64,000 nt of DNA from Chitinophaga polysaccharea (GTDB lineage: Bacteria > Bacteroidota > Bacteroidia > Chitinophagales > Chitinophagaceae): the NCBI RefSeq assembly GCF_902150045.1, contig NZ_CABFVU010000004.1, positions 620,001 to 684,000 of the forward strand, given 5' to 3'. Positions within the stretch are counted from its first letter, which is position 1. Each line of letters opens with the position of its first letter. Shown here in pieces: positions 55,601 to 64,000 of this stretch. The notes under the pieces are model-generated. The model ran no database searches and had not been told where the DNA came from. It was given only the letters and a program-made list of their open reading frames with translations. Both the position numbers and the translations under genes were made by a program.

Positions 55601-58600
55601 CCGCGTTTGGCGGGTACAGAAAACTGCTTCCTGGAATAATACCCAGCAGGTAACACTGCAACTGGCAGGCGGCACAGAGAATAATTACCTGCTCATCAGT
55701 ACAGACGCTGCTTTTGGTACTGTTACCCGCGAGCTGAAACTGAGCAACACAGGCACTGTAACCCTTTCCAGTGCCGACCTGGCCAATGGCGCTTTCTTTA
55801 CGTTCGGCCAGCTGCAGCGGTTCCCCGGTGGGGTAGCCACTAATCTGCAGGCATGGGTGAAGGCAGATGAAGGTGCAACAGTTGTAGACGGCAATATCCT
55901 CAAGTGGGAAGACCAGGCCGTGCAGAGAGAATGGCCACTGGCCCTTGCCAACGCACCTCTCGGCTGGCAGAAGAACGCTATTAATTATAACCCGGGCATC
56001 AATTTCCTGGGAAATAATTATTTCAGCGTACCAAAGTTTACTGAAGGTTATACAGCGGGAGAAATATTCTCAGTACAGCTCTCCAACCTGGCAGCAACTT
56101 CTACCACGCCAAGCTTCCCGTTTGAATTTGGCGGTGATCCCGCAGCGACGGGCGGCCAGCCGGTCTATGTGTATAACGGAAGTCACTATACGCACTTCGG
56201 TACTAACACAAGACCTGGTTACGCATTAACGGGCATTAACATACAACAGGCGCATATCCTGAATAACTGGAGCGCACCCGGCAGCTGGGCATTGAACTTC
56301 GATGGCAAAACGATAGGCAGCAGCGCTGCTTTCCCGGTTAATTTTTCGAGAGGTACAGCGATGAACACCGCCATTGGCGCAGGGCATTTCGCCAATTTCA
56401 ATGGCCGTATGTCAGAGCTGATCTTCTATAACCGGCAATTGAACGCCACTGAGCGCGCACAGGTAAACAGCTACCTGGCACTGAAATACGGTCTCACCTT
56501 AAAAACAGCAGCCGGCGCACTCACCGATTACATTGCCAGCAATGGCACCACCCGGATGTGGACAGCTTCTAAAAATACCGGCTACGGCGAACGTATCACC
56601 GGTATAGGCAGGGACGACAACGGTACCTTGCTTCAGAAACAAAGCTTATCGCAACTGGACGGCGCCAATGTAACCATTAGCGCAGGCAGCAGCCTTACAG
56701 CATCCAACAGGGAGAATCCTTCCGATATCGCCAACGATCTTTCCTTCTTTACTTTCAGCGATAACGGCCAGGCGGCAACGTATACCCAAGGGGTTACAGG
56801 GCTGGGCAATATTACCCTGCGCATGGCGCGTATCTATAAAACAGATCGCAGCAACTGGGCTAAGAGCCCCATCACGCTGGTGCTGACAGGAGGAAACAAC
56901 ACAAACTACCTGCTGGTTAGCACGGATGAAACTTTTGGCGCAGGAGATAAAGTATATACATTGGATGCAACCGGCTCGCTGACACTCGACAGCGATCTGC
57001 TGCCAGACGGCGCTTATTTCACTTTTGGTAATACACAGGCAGCACCGGCAGGTATAGCCGCCGGCCTGGAAGTATGGGCAAGAGCAGATAGCGGGGTGGT
57101 AGCAGGTGGCAACATCGCCACACAATGGACAGAGTTGAGCCCAGCCCGCCGTGTATGGCCCCGGGCAGGTAGTGCTGCAACGCCCTGGAAGGAAGCCTCC
57201 TTCAATTTTAACCCAGGTATCGGTTTTGGTGGCGGGAATTATTTCACACTACCACAGTTTGCCAATGCGATGACTGCAGGTGAGATCTTCTCTGTACAAT
57301 TTTCAAATATAGATAACAGTGTTGCGAGTACAAGCTATCCTTTCGAATTTGGAGGTACTTATGCCAGCAACCAGGCTGTATACACCTGGACTAATAATAC
57401 TCACTACAGCTATTTTGGATCAAGTACTGCACGCAGGAATTTTACTTACCCTGCATCCGTAAATGTGCGTAATGCACATATGCTGAATATCTGGAGCGCG
57501 ACTAATGACTGGGCGGCGGGTATCGATGGCAAAGTGTTGCTGACAGACAATTCCAACGCGGTGAGCTTCCTTTCAGCTCCGGTTAAAGATTATATCGGCG
57601 CCGGTCACAATTCCGTGTTCAATGGTGATATATCTGAAGTGATCATGTATTCCCGTAAGTTAAGTGCAGTAGAACGTCAGCAGTTACAATCCTATATGGC
57701 GCTGCGATACGGTCTTACGCTGGGAATTGATACACCGGTGGATTACCTGGCCAGCGATGGTACCACTAAAATGTGGCAAGCTTCCGTTGGTGGCAGCTAC
57801 GCCAGACATATCACCGGTATAGGCCGTGACGACAGGGGCATGTTGTACCAGAAACAATCGGTAAGTGCAGATACAGGCCTGGTGACCATAGCTGTGGGTA
57901 CTGCAGTTGCAGTTTCCAACAAAGCCAATGCAACAGTTATTACCAACGATCTTTCCTTCCTCAGCTTTGGTGACGATGGCGGCGCTACTACGTACCTGAC
58001 GCCTGTTACCGGTATCAGTACTGTTAACAGTCGCATGGCCCGCATCTTCAAAGCACAGAAAAATAAGTGGGCCGATCAGAATATCACTTTCAGGTTGTCT
58101 GGTGGCAGCGCACGTACTTATCTGCTCGTAAGCACTGATGCTACTTTTGGTGCAGGAGATGCTACCTACGCATTGAATGACGACAGCACCGTTACTATTA
58201 ATAGTAACCTGTTGCCTGATGGCGCTTACTTCACTTTCGCCAGGATGATCACCGGCCCGAACGGAGTAAAAGATGGTATTACTTTCTGGCTGCGTGCAGA
58301 TGATGGTATGTCCGGCGGCACCCAATGGAGTGACTACAGTAACTATGGCAATGATGCTTTCCAAAGCGTAGTGGGCAGCCAGCCTATTACAGATGCGAAA
58401 GCGCTCAACTTTAATTACGGCCTGGCGTTCGACGGTACGGATGACTTCCTGGATATTGCTACTACGCGCATAGATCCGTCTACCGCCACTGTTTTTGCGG
58501 TAGCCAGTGGTGCTGGTTTTGCATCAGTAAGAGATCTTATCAGCAGCGGAGCGGTAGGTTCCGCTCATGGAATGGAATTCCGGCTCATTAACACGGGGCA

Positions 58601-61600
58601 GCTGCAGTACCTGGAGAATGCTGCATCGGTGACTGGTATAGGTGGTTTGCTTACTTATCAGCCCAATAAACCCTATATTTTTAGTGGTACCCAGGCCAAT
58701 AATATACCTAATGGAATTCGTATTTTTGGAAACTACACCTTTGACAACCAGGGTACCGTTAATTTAACACCACTCACAGCTAATCTTATTTCTATAGGTT
58801 CCCGCACAATAGGCGGAAGGGCATTTTACTGGATGGGTAATATGGGAGAAGTGATTGCCTATAATCGTGTGCTGTCGGATGCCGAACGCCAGTCAGTAGA
58901 ATCTTACCTCGGTATTAAATATGGTATTACCATCGGTAACGGCGCTACTGATTACCTGGCCACCGATGGCACTAAATACTGGACTGCCGATCCTGTTTAT
59001 AAATCCCGCATTACTGGTATAGGAAGGGATAATGGCACTGCGTTGAATACCAGGCAGTCGCTCAGTGTAGACACTGGTTTTGTAACCATCTCCCTGGGGA
59101 ACAGCATTGCTATTACCAATGAACAGAATACCAATACCATTACCAACGATAAATCTTTCTTTGTTTTTGGAGACAATGGGTTATCAGCTACCTCTTATGG
59201 AAATATTGTAAGCGGAACAAACGCTACCCGCCGTCTTGCGCGTGTTTGGAAAGTAGATAAAACCAACTGGGCTGATCAGTCTATTACATTGAAAGCAGAT
59301 GCTCCGGGCACAAAAGTATACCTGCTGATCAGCTCTGATCCCACTTTTGCTACCATCAGCCAGGAACTGCCGCTGAATGCAGATAAGACAATTACCCTCA
59401 ATTCCAGCCTGATGCCGGATGGTGTGTATTTCACCTTCGGCGCCGCCGTAAAATACCCGGGTGGTGTAAACAGTGGTAAGCTGGTGTGGTTACGCGCGGA
59501 TCTGGGTACTTCTGCTAACGCAGACAGTACGCCGATCAGCAGCTGGAATGACTATAGCCCTAACGGGAACAATATGTCACAGAATACACCGGCCAGTCAG
59601 CCAGTGTATTTCAATAATGCCACCAGCAATATGAACTTTAACCCGGTGGTTAAGTTTAATGGAGGCGCTAATGTGACAAATGGAATGACAGGTGTTACTT
59701 CTTTACTGAAGACAGGTACCTACACCGGAGAAGCAGCTTTTTTTGCAGGTAGCCAATCAAATACTGTTGCCGCCGTTATTTTTACAGAACCTGCCGGTAC
59801 AGGCACCCAGTTCACCCTGCATGCCACCTGGTCTGACAATATTGTTTACTGGGATGCACCATATGTCAATAACCGTCTTACTTATAATGCGGGAGATATC
59901 AATAACCAGATCATTCTCTGGACTGCCACCAATGATAATAGTCTTGCTGCCAACCGGCAGGCCATTTACCGGAATGGGTTAAATGTAGCTAACGGTAATA
60001 ATAACAGTGTGCTTACCGGTAACAATACTCTTTTCCAGCTTGGTTGGAACGGTCCTAACTCTTATAGTGGCCGCATGGGCGACCTGATCGTTTACGCGAA
60101 TGCGCTTACGCCAAATGAGCAACAGCGTGTGAACACCTACATGGCTATTAAATACGGTATTAGCTTGAATAACGGCGCCTCCAATTATCTTGCCACCGAT
60201 GGCAGTACAATATGGAACGCCGCCACCAACACCGGTTATGGTAATTATATCACCGGTATCGGCCGCGATGATGCGGAAGATCTTAACCAGAAACAATCCC
60301 GTAATACAGCAGCTGGTATGCAGCTGGCTATAGCCTTAAACAGTTTATCTGAAACGAATACGGCAAATGCCAACTCATTTACTGCTGATAAATCCTATAT
60401 GGTATGGGGCGATAACGCCGGCAGCAGCCTGTTTAAAACTGCGATCACAGGTCACCCTGTAGCAAACTACCGCATGGCGAGAGTTTGGAAGGTCCAGGAA
60501 ACCGGTACTGTTGGTAACGTACAGGTAGCCGTGCCTTATGATGCACTGCCCAATGCCGCACAGACCTATCTCGTTATCAGTAACGATGCCACTTTTGACG
60601 GAACTGACCAATTTATCCCTGTAACCGCAACCACCCTTAATGGCGTGAAGCAATATGCCGCTACGGTGGATCTGACCAGTGGACAATACTTCACTTATGC
60701 AGCGTCTATCAAAGCACCGGGTGGCGTAGCAGGAACCAGCCTTTGGCTACGTGCTGATGCAGGTACATCCGGCACAACGGATAATACTGCCATCAATGGC
60801 TGGACCGACTATGCATCCGACCTGAACAATGCAACACAGGTTACAACGGCTAACCAGCCACTGTATGCCCAAAATGCAACTGATAATGTCAACTTTAACC
60901 CAGTTGTAAAATTCAATGGTACCAGCCATCGTATGATATTGGATGGTACAAAACTGCCTCTGGGCACCAGCGCAAGAACTGTTATTGCGATGACAGCCAA
61001 CGCATCAATCGCCAGCCGCAGCTTAATCAGCTGGGGCAATCAGCTTGCAACATCTACCGGCAACCGTTATGCTATGGAGATAGGCGGAGGCCAGCGCTCT
61101 ATTGAAACTTCCTACAGCCGTTATGGTAATACAGGAGGCAATACCATGCTTCCCGGCATCACCATGTACACCAATGCAGCTAATACCACTACGGCAGCTA
61201 CCCAGATGAGGATCAATGGTGCATCCGCTGCAGTTGGACTTATAGCTGTTGGCAATCAGCCTATTAATACATCCTCTGTAGCATTGGCTTATTTGGGCGA
61301 CAACGTACTTAGTGGTGGCGGCTGGTATTACAGCGGTTCATTGGGTGAAACTATTGTGTATGCCAATGCGCTTACTGCCACTGAACAGCAACGGGTTGAA
61401 AGTTACCTGGCTATCAAATATGGTATTACGCTGAATAACGGGACTACCGATTATCTCGCTACGGATGGTACCACCAAAGTATGGGATGCCACCGTTAACA
61501 CTACTTATAAAAATAACATCACCGGTATTGGCCGCGACGATGTGGAAGGGCTTACTCAGAAGCAGAGCCAGAGCATCAATGCAGGTTTCCAGCCCACAGT

Positions 61601-64000
61601 GGGCCTGGGAGGTATTGCTGCAAGCAACATCGCCAATACCAATACATTTGCTACCGATAAATCATACCTGGTTTGGGGAGATGATGGCGCCAGCACTTTA
61701 TTTGGCACTGCTATCACAGGTAACCCTGCTGTAACCACGCGTATGGCAAGAGTATGGAAAGTGCAGGAAACAGGTACCGTCGGTACGGTGACTATTTCCG
61801 TCGCAAAAGATCAGCTGCCATTAATTGCTAAAACACCTTACCTGGTAGTAAGCAGCGATGCTACTTTTGATGGGGGAGACCAATTTATACAGTTGTCCCA
61901 GACAGATGTGAACGGTGTTCCAAGCTATTCAACCACTATTGATCTTACCAATAACCAATACTTCACTTTCGCCAGCTTTGTTACCGCACCGGGCGGTGTA
62001 CCCAATGAAATGCTGTGGGTAAAAGCTGATGCAGATGTACAGGTGAACGGCAGCAACCAGGTACAGCAATGGCTGAACCAGGCAGGGGCCATGAAAACTG
62101 AACTGCGCGCGTCCACACCTAGCCACACAGATGCGATTACTGCTTCGGCAGATATTATCCAGGTAGCTAATGGCATTAACTTTAACCCAACACTTGATTT
62201 TACGGGTGCGCTAGGAAAATCTCTGAAAGGAGATGCCGGTACTAACTGGAATACATCTGCTAATCTTTCCGTTTTCTCTGTGAGTGCTCCTGAAGGTGTC
62301 CCGGCAAATGGTTTGGGTGGTATCTTCGCCAGCAATGGAAATTGGTTGGCGGGTGGCGGTTCCGGAAGGGGACTGGTATATACCAACACCGGCAACTTTA
62401 CTCTTGATGGCAACGGTTGCCTGGAAGCTCCGTCTACTCCTCCTTATGCGGGCCCGATTATCGCCAGGGGTATTTATGTGAATGCAGCTAACTCCCTGAA
62501 TGGAAGCACCTGGCTGAACGGCAAACGAGGTCCAGTGCTAGGTACCAACTGTGTACCGCAGGCGGATGGCTCTTTCTTTGAAGTAGGCGGTCGGACTACC
62601 GGTGGTTCTACCTATACCAACCGTATCTTCAACGGTAAGATCCCTGAAGTGATCGTGTACAAATCTGCTCTCACCGCTACAGAGGCGCAGCAGGTAGAAT
62701 CATATCTTGGCGTTAAATATGGTATCACGCTCGACCAGTCTGCTGCACAGAATTACCTGGCTACAGACGGTTCCGTGATCTGGAATGCAACGAATAACAG
62801 TACTTATAAAAACAACATCTTCGGTATTGGCCGCGATGATCGTGAAGGACTGGTACAGAAACAGTCCCGCAGTATCCACACAGGTTCTATCCTGACAATC
62901 GGAATGCGTACTATCGCCGCTACCAATGCAGACAACACTAATGTTTTCAATGCAGACAAAAGTTACCTGATGCTCGGCAGCAACAGCAACGCTCTCACTG
63001 TAACAGGTACCGACCTGCCTGTGGGCAGCTGTATCCCCGAGCGCCTTACACAGGAATGGAAAACACAATTCACCAACTATGATATCAGCACCCAGCCTCT
63101 CAGTTTGCAGTTCAACCTGAACGGCATCACTGTAAAAGGAACCGCTACTGAAGACTTTACCATCATGATAGATGAAGATGGTGACGGTAACTTCGCTACC
63201 GGTACGGTGAGCGAGATACCTGCCACCAGCTTTAATGGCGGTATTGTGAGCTTTGAAAACCTGAGCGCTCTGAAAGATGGCGTTGTGTTTACCCTCATCA
63301 CCAGTCACCTCCAGCGCACTGCTAACCTGGTGCCGGATGCAACGGTGAGAACAGTAACAGCTACCTGTATTGATAACAATACACTTTATTTCATTGATCC
63401 TTCAGATCCGAACAAATACGTTGCATCCATTGCCCTGAACGGCAATACCATGGATGTTACCAAACTCTCTGCACTGGTAGATGTGAACAGGGATATGAGC
63501 GCAGCATTGGGTAGGAACAGCGGTACCGACTATGGTACGCAGTTAATGCGCAGGCTGGTACAAATCAGTTACACGGGTGCAGCCCTGACACAGAACGGCG
63601 GTATTACCCTTCGTCTCTTCTGGAATCCTGCGGAAAGGACCAATGCAGAAAATATGCTGTCCGGTACCCGCGGCGTAACCGGTGCACAACGGTGGGCATG
63701 GTTCAAACATACCGGCGATATTACTTCCACCCTGGCTGATCTGGCTCCTCAGGGACTGGCTAATATTACTGAGATCACCCCATCAGCTACCGGTCAGCAG
63801 GATGGCGTGGAATACGTTGAGTTCAGCGGTATTCAAAACTTCTCCACCTTTGGTGGTTTAACCACTGCCAGCCAGGTGTTGGCCATCTCCAAAGTACAGG
63901 ATGGCGCTGAAGGCACACAGAACGGTTCCTTTAGCATCAGCATGCCTGCAGGCGTAACAGCTACGGAAGATATCACCGTGAATTATGCGGTAACAGGTAC
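52686..64000 (+). CDS. Giant modular secreted surface protein, 3' end outside window
   Basis: The frame opens at ATG 52686 and stays open to the last base, at least 3771 codons. Order of parts: a signal peptide (HLLLALFGMMTAVAAKANS); a start typical of polymorphic surface proteins (FPVTNTNDAGTGSFRQAILD); a parallel beta-helix to about residue 560 (many short T/N-I-x-N repeats); a small beta domain; seven tandem modules of 380-430 residues (54684 to about 63300); a linker domain with a DVNRDMSA segment; and at 63880 the start of what looks like a Calx-beta-type repeat (SISMPAGVTATEDITVNYAV). Such proteins usually end in a type IX sorting domain, here beyond the window. Adhesion or glycan binding is the likely role. 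Confidence 0.9.
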   Translation, partial: MSLFNVTKPDSRFFSKGCKHLLLALFGMMTAVAAKANSFPVTNTNDAGTGSFRQAILDANAAGAGPHEIVFNVHGQITLASSMPTITAKKLTIDGQNRITLYATGTNSVINPFVINADSVTIRNFTVQNSGDIDVDIFPNTTGVTVENIRSFSTVGNFLNAFMRVQGASTGLTVRNIYSTDVEPAGGVYNGRAFYFTGGMQTNLVMDNIQLRTAGNTRGGEGIVFRDAGVNGLTLTNSNISGFQNGIVLDNTAGAVETANNVMFRNVTIDSLWSGIALGIYCDYPATNFEINRTTIDMDVIGTDNDGDYAIRFDNTTNGITLDTIDINENDIYNIWFNGAASNITINKVMMENQVPGLYAANCYIRFESTVNGFNFSNSILNGDKLANTDDADIGVSFIAAATGVAINNVTFDGFENDGINVGAAATNFQVNNSKFTNGFDGIELYNNAARTNVDVINSSFYNQRRSGILINGANAVTDVDLAGDTVVNSTNHGIWFYGGAGVTDAQVTGCVIHDNGGAGINNDAPNKVIISDNSIYNNTGLGISNPAGNCTYTAAGGKTPVLVSSTAQGGGQYQLQLTIPNITAGAQYTVDIYANDPATGKTSGQYFVTSLTGLSAGTSTQTITYNAGPGATGLGFWTATLRIPANNCGTSEFGNSIPMTFQGPACVNNGILAWYRADQAVNGVNWGDISGNANHMIVTGDPDNTTGMVNFNPAIYYDGNDAHRVPASAGVTGAYSIMGMGQLEGSQTGRVFTSSTGNKLMGWHASMENRLYAESWLNTGNAVTAKGKLYSFERGATGAYEFKGNGTLLKNGTTSDAGVWTLDVGGAAYGEYSKVLIPEVFIYNRDLTPAEIQRIESYMALKYGITLNAGASDYVTSDGAVQIWTAASNTGYGTRITGIGRDDCSMLNQRQSLSQDTGIVTIALGNAIAASNAANANTFTQDKSFLVFSDNNGSTSYFTPVTSTNANSRMGRVWRVQKTASWNNTQQVTLQLAGGTENNYLLISTDAAFGTVTRELKLSNTGTVTLSSADLANGAFFTFGQLQRFPGGVATNLQAWVKADEGATVVDGNILKWEDQAVQREWPLALANAPLGWQKNAINYNPGINFLGNNYFSVPKFTEGYTAGEIFSVQLSNLAATSTTPSFPFEFGGDPAATGGQPVYVYNGSHYTHFGTNTRPGYALTGINIQQAHILNNWSAPGSWALNFDGKTIGSSAAFPVNFSRGTAMNTAIGAGHFANFNGRMSELIFYNRQLNATERAQVNSYLALKYGLTLKTAAGALTDYIASNGTTRMWTASKNTGYGERITGIGRDDNGTLLQKQSLSQLDGANVTISAGSSLTASNRENPSDIANDLSFFTFSDNGQAATYTQGVTGLGNITLRMARIYKTDRSNWAKSPITLVLTGGNNTNYLLVSTDETFGAGDKVYTLDATGSLTLDSDLLPDGAYFTFGNTQAAPAGIAAGLEVWARADSGVVAGGNIATQWTELSPARRVWPRAGSAATPWKEASFNFNPGIGFGGGNYFTLPQFANAMTAGEIFSVQFSNIDNSVASTSYPFEFGGTYASNQAVYTWTNNTHYSYFGSSTARRNFTYPASVNVRNAHMLNIWSATNDWAAGIDGKVLLTDNSNAVSFLSAPVKDYIGAGHNSVFNGDISEVIMYSRKLSAVERQQLQSYMALRYGLTLGIDTPVDYLASDGTTKMWQASVGGSYARHITGIGRDDRGMLYQKQSVSADTGLVTIAVGTAVAVSNKANATVITNDLSFLSFGDDGGATTYLTPVTGISTVNSRMARIFKAQKNKWADQNITFRLSGGSARTYLLVSTDATFGAGDATYALNDDSTVTINSNLLPDGAYFTFARMITGPNGVKDGITFWLRADDGMSGGTQWSDYSNYGNDAFQSVVGSQPITDAKALNFNYGLAFDGTDDFLDIATTRIDPSTATVFAVASGAGFASVRDLISSGAVGSAHGMEFRLINTGQLQYLENAASVTGIGGLLTYQPNKPYIFSGTQANNIPNGIRIFGNYTFDNQGTVNLTPLTANLISIGSRTIGGRAFYWMGNMGEVIAYNRVLSDAERQSVESYLGIKYGITIGNGATDYLATDGTKYWTADPVYKSRITGIGRDNGTALNTRQSLSVDTGFVTISLGNSIAITNEQNTNTITNDKSFFVFGDNGLSATSYGNIVSGTNATRRLARVWKVDKTNWADQSITLKADAPGTKVYLLISSDPTFATISQELPLNADKTITLNSSLMPDGVYFTFGAAVKYPGGVNSGKLVWLRADLGTSANADSTPISSWNDYSPNGNNMSQNTPASQPVYFNNATSNMNFNPVVKFNGGANVTNGMTGVTSLLKTGTYTGEAAFFAGSQSNTVAAVIFTEPAGTGTQFTLHATWSDNIVYWDAPYVNNRLTYNAGDINNQIILWTATNDNSLAANRQAIYRNGLNVANGNNNSVLTGNNTLFQLGWNGPNSYSGRMGDLIVYANALTPNEQQRVNTYMAIKYGISLNNGASNYLATDGSTIWNAATNTGYGNYITGIGRDDAEDLNQKQSRNTAAGMQLAIALNSLSETNTANANSFTADKSYMVWGDNAGSSLFKTAITGHPVANYRMARVWKVQETGTVGNVQVAVPYDALPNAAQTYLVISNDATFDGTDQFIPVTATTLNGVKQYAATVDLTSGQYFTYAASIKAPGGVAGTSLWLRADAGTSGTTDNTAINGWTDYASDLNNATQVTTANQPLYAQNATDNVNFNPVVKFNGTSHRMILDGTKLPLGTSARTVIAMTANASIASRSLISWGNQLATSTGNRYAMEIGGGQRSIETSYSRYGNTGGNTMLPGITMYTNAANTTTAATQMRINGASAAVGLIAVGNQPINTSSVALAYLGDNVLSGGGWYYSGSLGETIVYANALTATEQQRVESYLAIKYGITLNNGTTDYLATDGTTKVWDATVNTTYKNNITGIGRDDVEGLTQKQSQSINAGFQPTVGLGGIAASNIANTNTFATDKSYLVWGDDGASTLFGTAITGNPAVTTRMARVWKVQETGTVGTVTISVAKDQLPLIAKTPYLVVSSDATFDGGDQFIQLSQTDVNGVPSYSTTIDLTNNQYFTFASFVTAPGGVPNEMLWVKADADVQVNGSNQVQQWLNQAGAMKTELRASTPSHTDAITASADIIQVANGINFNPTLDFTGALGKSLKGDAGTNWNTSANLSVFSVSAPEGVPANGLGGIFASNGNWLAGGGSGRGLVYTNTGNFTLDGNGCLEAPSTPPYAGPIIARGIYVNAANSLNGSTWLNGKRGPVLGTNCVPQADGSFFEVGGRTTGGSTYTNRIFNGKIPEVIVYKSALTATEAQQVESYLGVKYGITLDQSAAQNYLATDGSVIWNATNNSTYKNNIFGIGRDDREGLVQKQSRSIHTGSILTIGMRTIAATNADNTNVFNADKSYLMLGSNSNALTVTGTDLPVGSCIPERLTQEWKTQFTNYDISTQPLSLQFNLNGITVKGTATEDFTIMIDEDGDGNFATGTVSEIPATSFNGGIVSFENLSALKDGVVFTLITSHLQRTANLVPDATVRTVTATCIDNNTLYFIDPSDPNKYVASIALNGNTMDVTKLSALVDVNRDMSAALGRNSGTDYGTQLMRRLVQISYTGAALTQNGGITLRLFWNPAERTNAENMLSGTRGVTGAQRWAWFKHTGDITSTLADLAPQGLANITEITPSATGQQDGVEYVEFSGIQNFSTFGGLTTASQVLAISKVQDGAEGTQNGSFSISMPAGVTATEDITVNYAVTG
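54684..63300 (+). repeat. Seven tandem LamG-like + GIGRDD modules in the giant gene
   Basis: Module starts (the PGGV...WxRAD or equivalent): 54684, 55824, 57045, 58257, 59457, 60717 and 61989; the period is 1.14-1.3 kb. Each module has a LamG-like jelly-roll half, then the string YLAxKYGITL, YLASDGTxxW, ITGIGRDD, QKQS, a DKSF/SY(L/F)V strand, RMARVWK, and a closing YFTFG. The second half resembles the Bacteroidota domain known as DUF8202; modules 2-3 and 6-7 look closest to each other. The copies are diverged in DNA, so the array is old rather than a recent slippage. Confidence 0.85.

Noticed and set aside
54684..63300. Module array as a CRISPR or recent tandem duplication
   Set aside because: Repeat units are 1.1-1.3 kb, coding, and diverged in DNA; there are no short direct repeats with spacers.
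52836..63308. Many minus-strand open frames of 60-226 codons opposite the giant gene
   Set aside because: They mirror the codon pattern of the long + strand frame, lack start signals and shift with the repeat modules. They are shadows.

Overview
The window (64 kb) looks like a piece of a Bacteroidota chromosome, most likely a Chitinophaga-like member of the Chitinophagaceae. The grounds are several SusC/SusD pairs with their own ECF sigma factor and FecR anti-sigma genes, TAnnTTTG-type -7 promoter boxes, KGG-leader peptide precursors and a giant modular surface protein. Genus level is inference; there is no rRNA or marker gene. I see no tRNA, rRNA, IS element or CRISPR array.

Region 1 (2-11402) starts with the tail of a SusD-like lipoprotein from an earlier locus and a strong terminator. 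A complete glycan-utilisation locus on the + strand follows: sigma factor, FecR, SusC, SusD and two secreted clan GH-D-type glycosidases (one clearly GH36 alpha-galactosidase-like). Region 2 (11445-21443) is a second SusC/SusD locus with FecR but no enzyme gene. Its probable sigma factor lies convergently at the far end. Debris and regulators flank it: a broken AraC-type regulator N-terminus (11475-11788), an intact LuxR-type regulator (11803-12567, -), and a twice-frameshifted homologue of that regulator (20673-21420, +).

Region 3 (21678-28044) is a mixed stretch: a PKD-domain lipoprotein, a protein with a deaminase-like CAxP...PSCxxC signature followed by a membrane protein, a stand-alone DsbD N-terminal-type domain, an SRPBCC protein, a YbaK-domain protein and a DUF4256 protein. 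Region 4 (28210-39946, - strand) is a third glycan locus in the order sigma, FecR, SusC, SusD, GH63/MGH1-like glycosidase, GH36-like alpha-galactosidase. Loci 1 and 3 both appear aimed at alpha-galactoside-containing glycans.

Region 5 (40380-46563, + strand) is a compact RiPP (ribosomally made, modified peptide) operon of the 'grasp-with-spasm' kind. It has two KGG-leader precursor peptides, a hairpin, an ATP-grasp maturase, an overlapping 59-residue ORF, a SPASM-domain maturase without a radical-SAM core, a C39-peptidase ABC exporter and an HlyD-type adaptor. This is the strongest candidate for a poorly described system in the window. A POT-family peptide transporter converges on it from the other side.

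Region 6 (48335-64000) has a propeller-type sensor histidine kinase and a NarL-type response regulator that converge and overlap by 14 bases. After a 675-base gene-free leader comes one reading frame of at least 3771 codons that runs off the window. It encodes a signal peptide, a parallel beta-helix and seven tandem modules of about 400 residues, each a LamG-like part plus a YLAxKYGI...GIGRDD part, and then the beginning of further repeat domains. It is probably a type IX-secreted surface protein whose sorting domain lies beyond the window.
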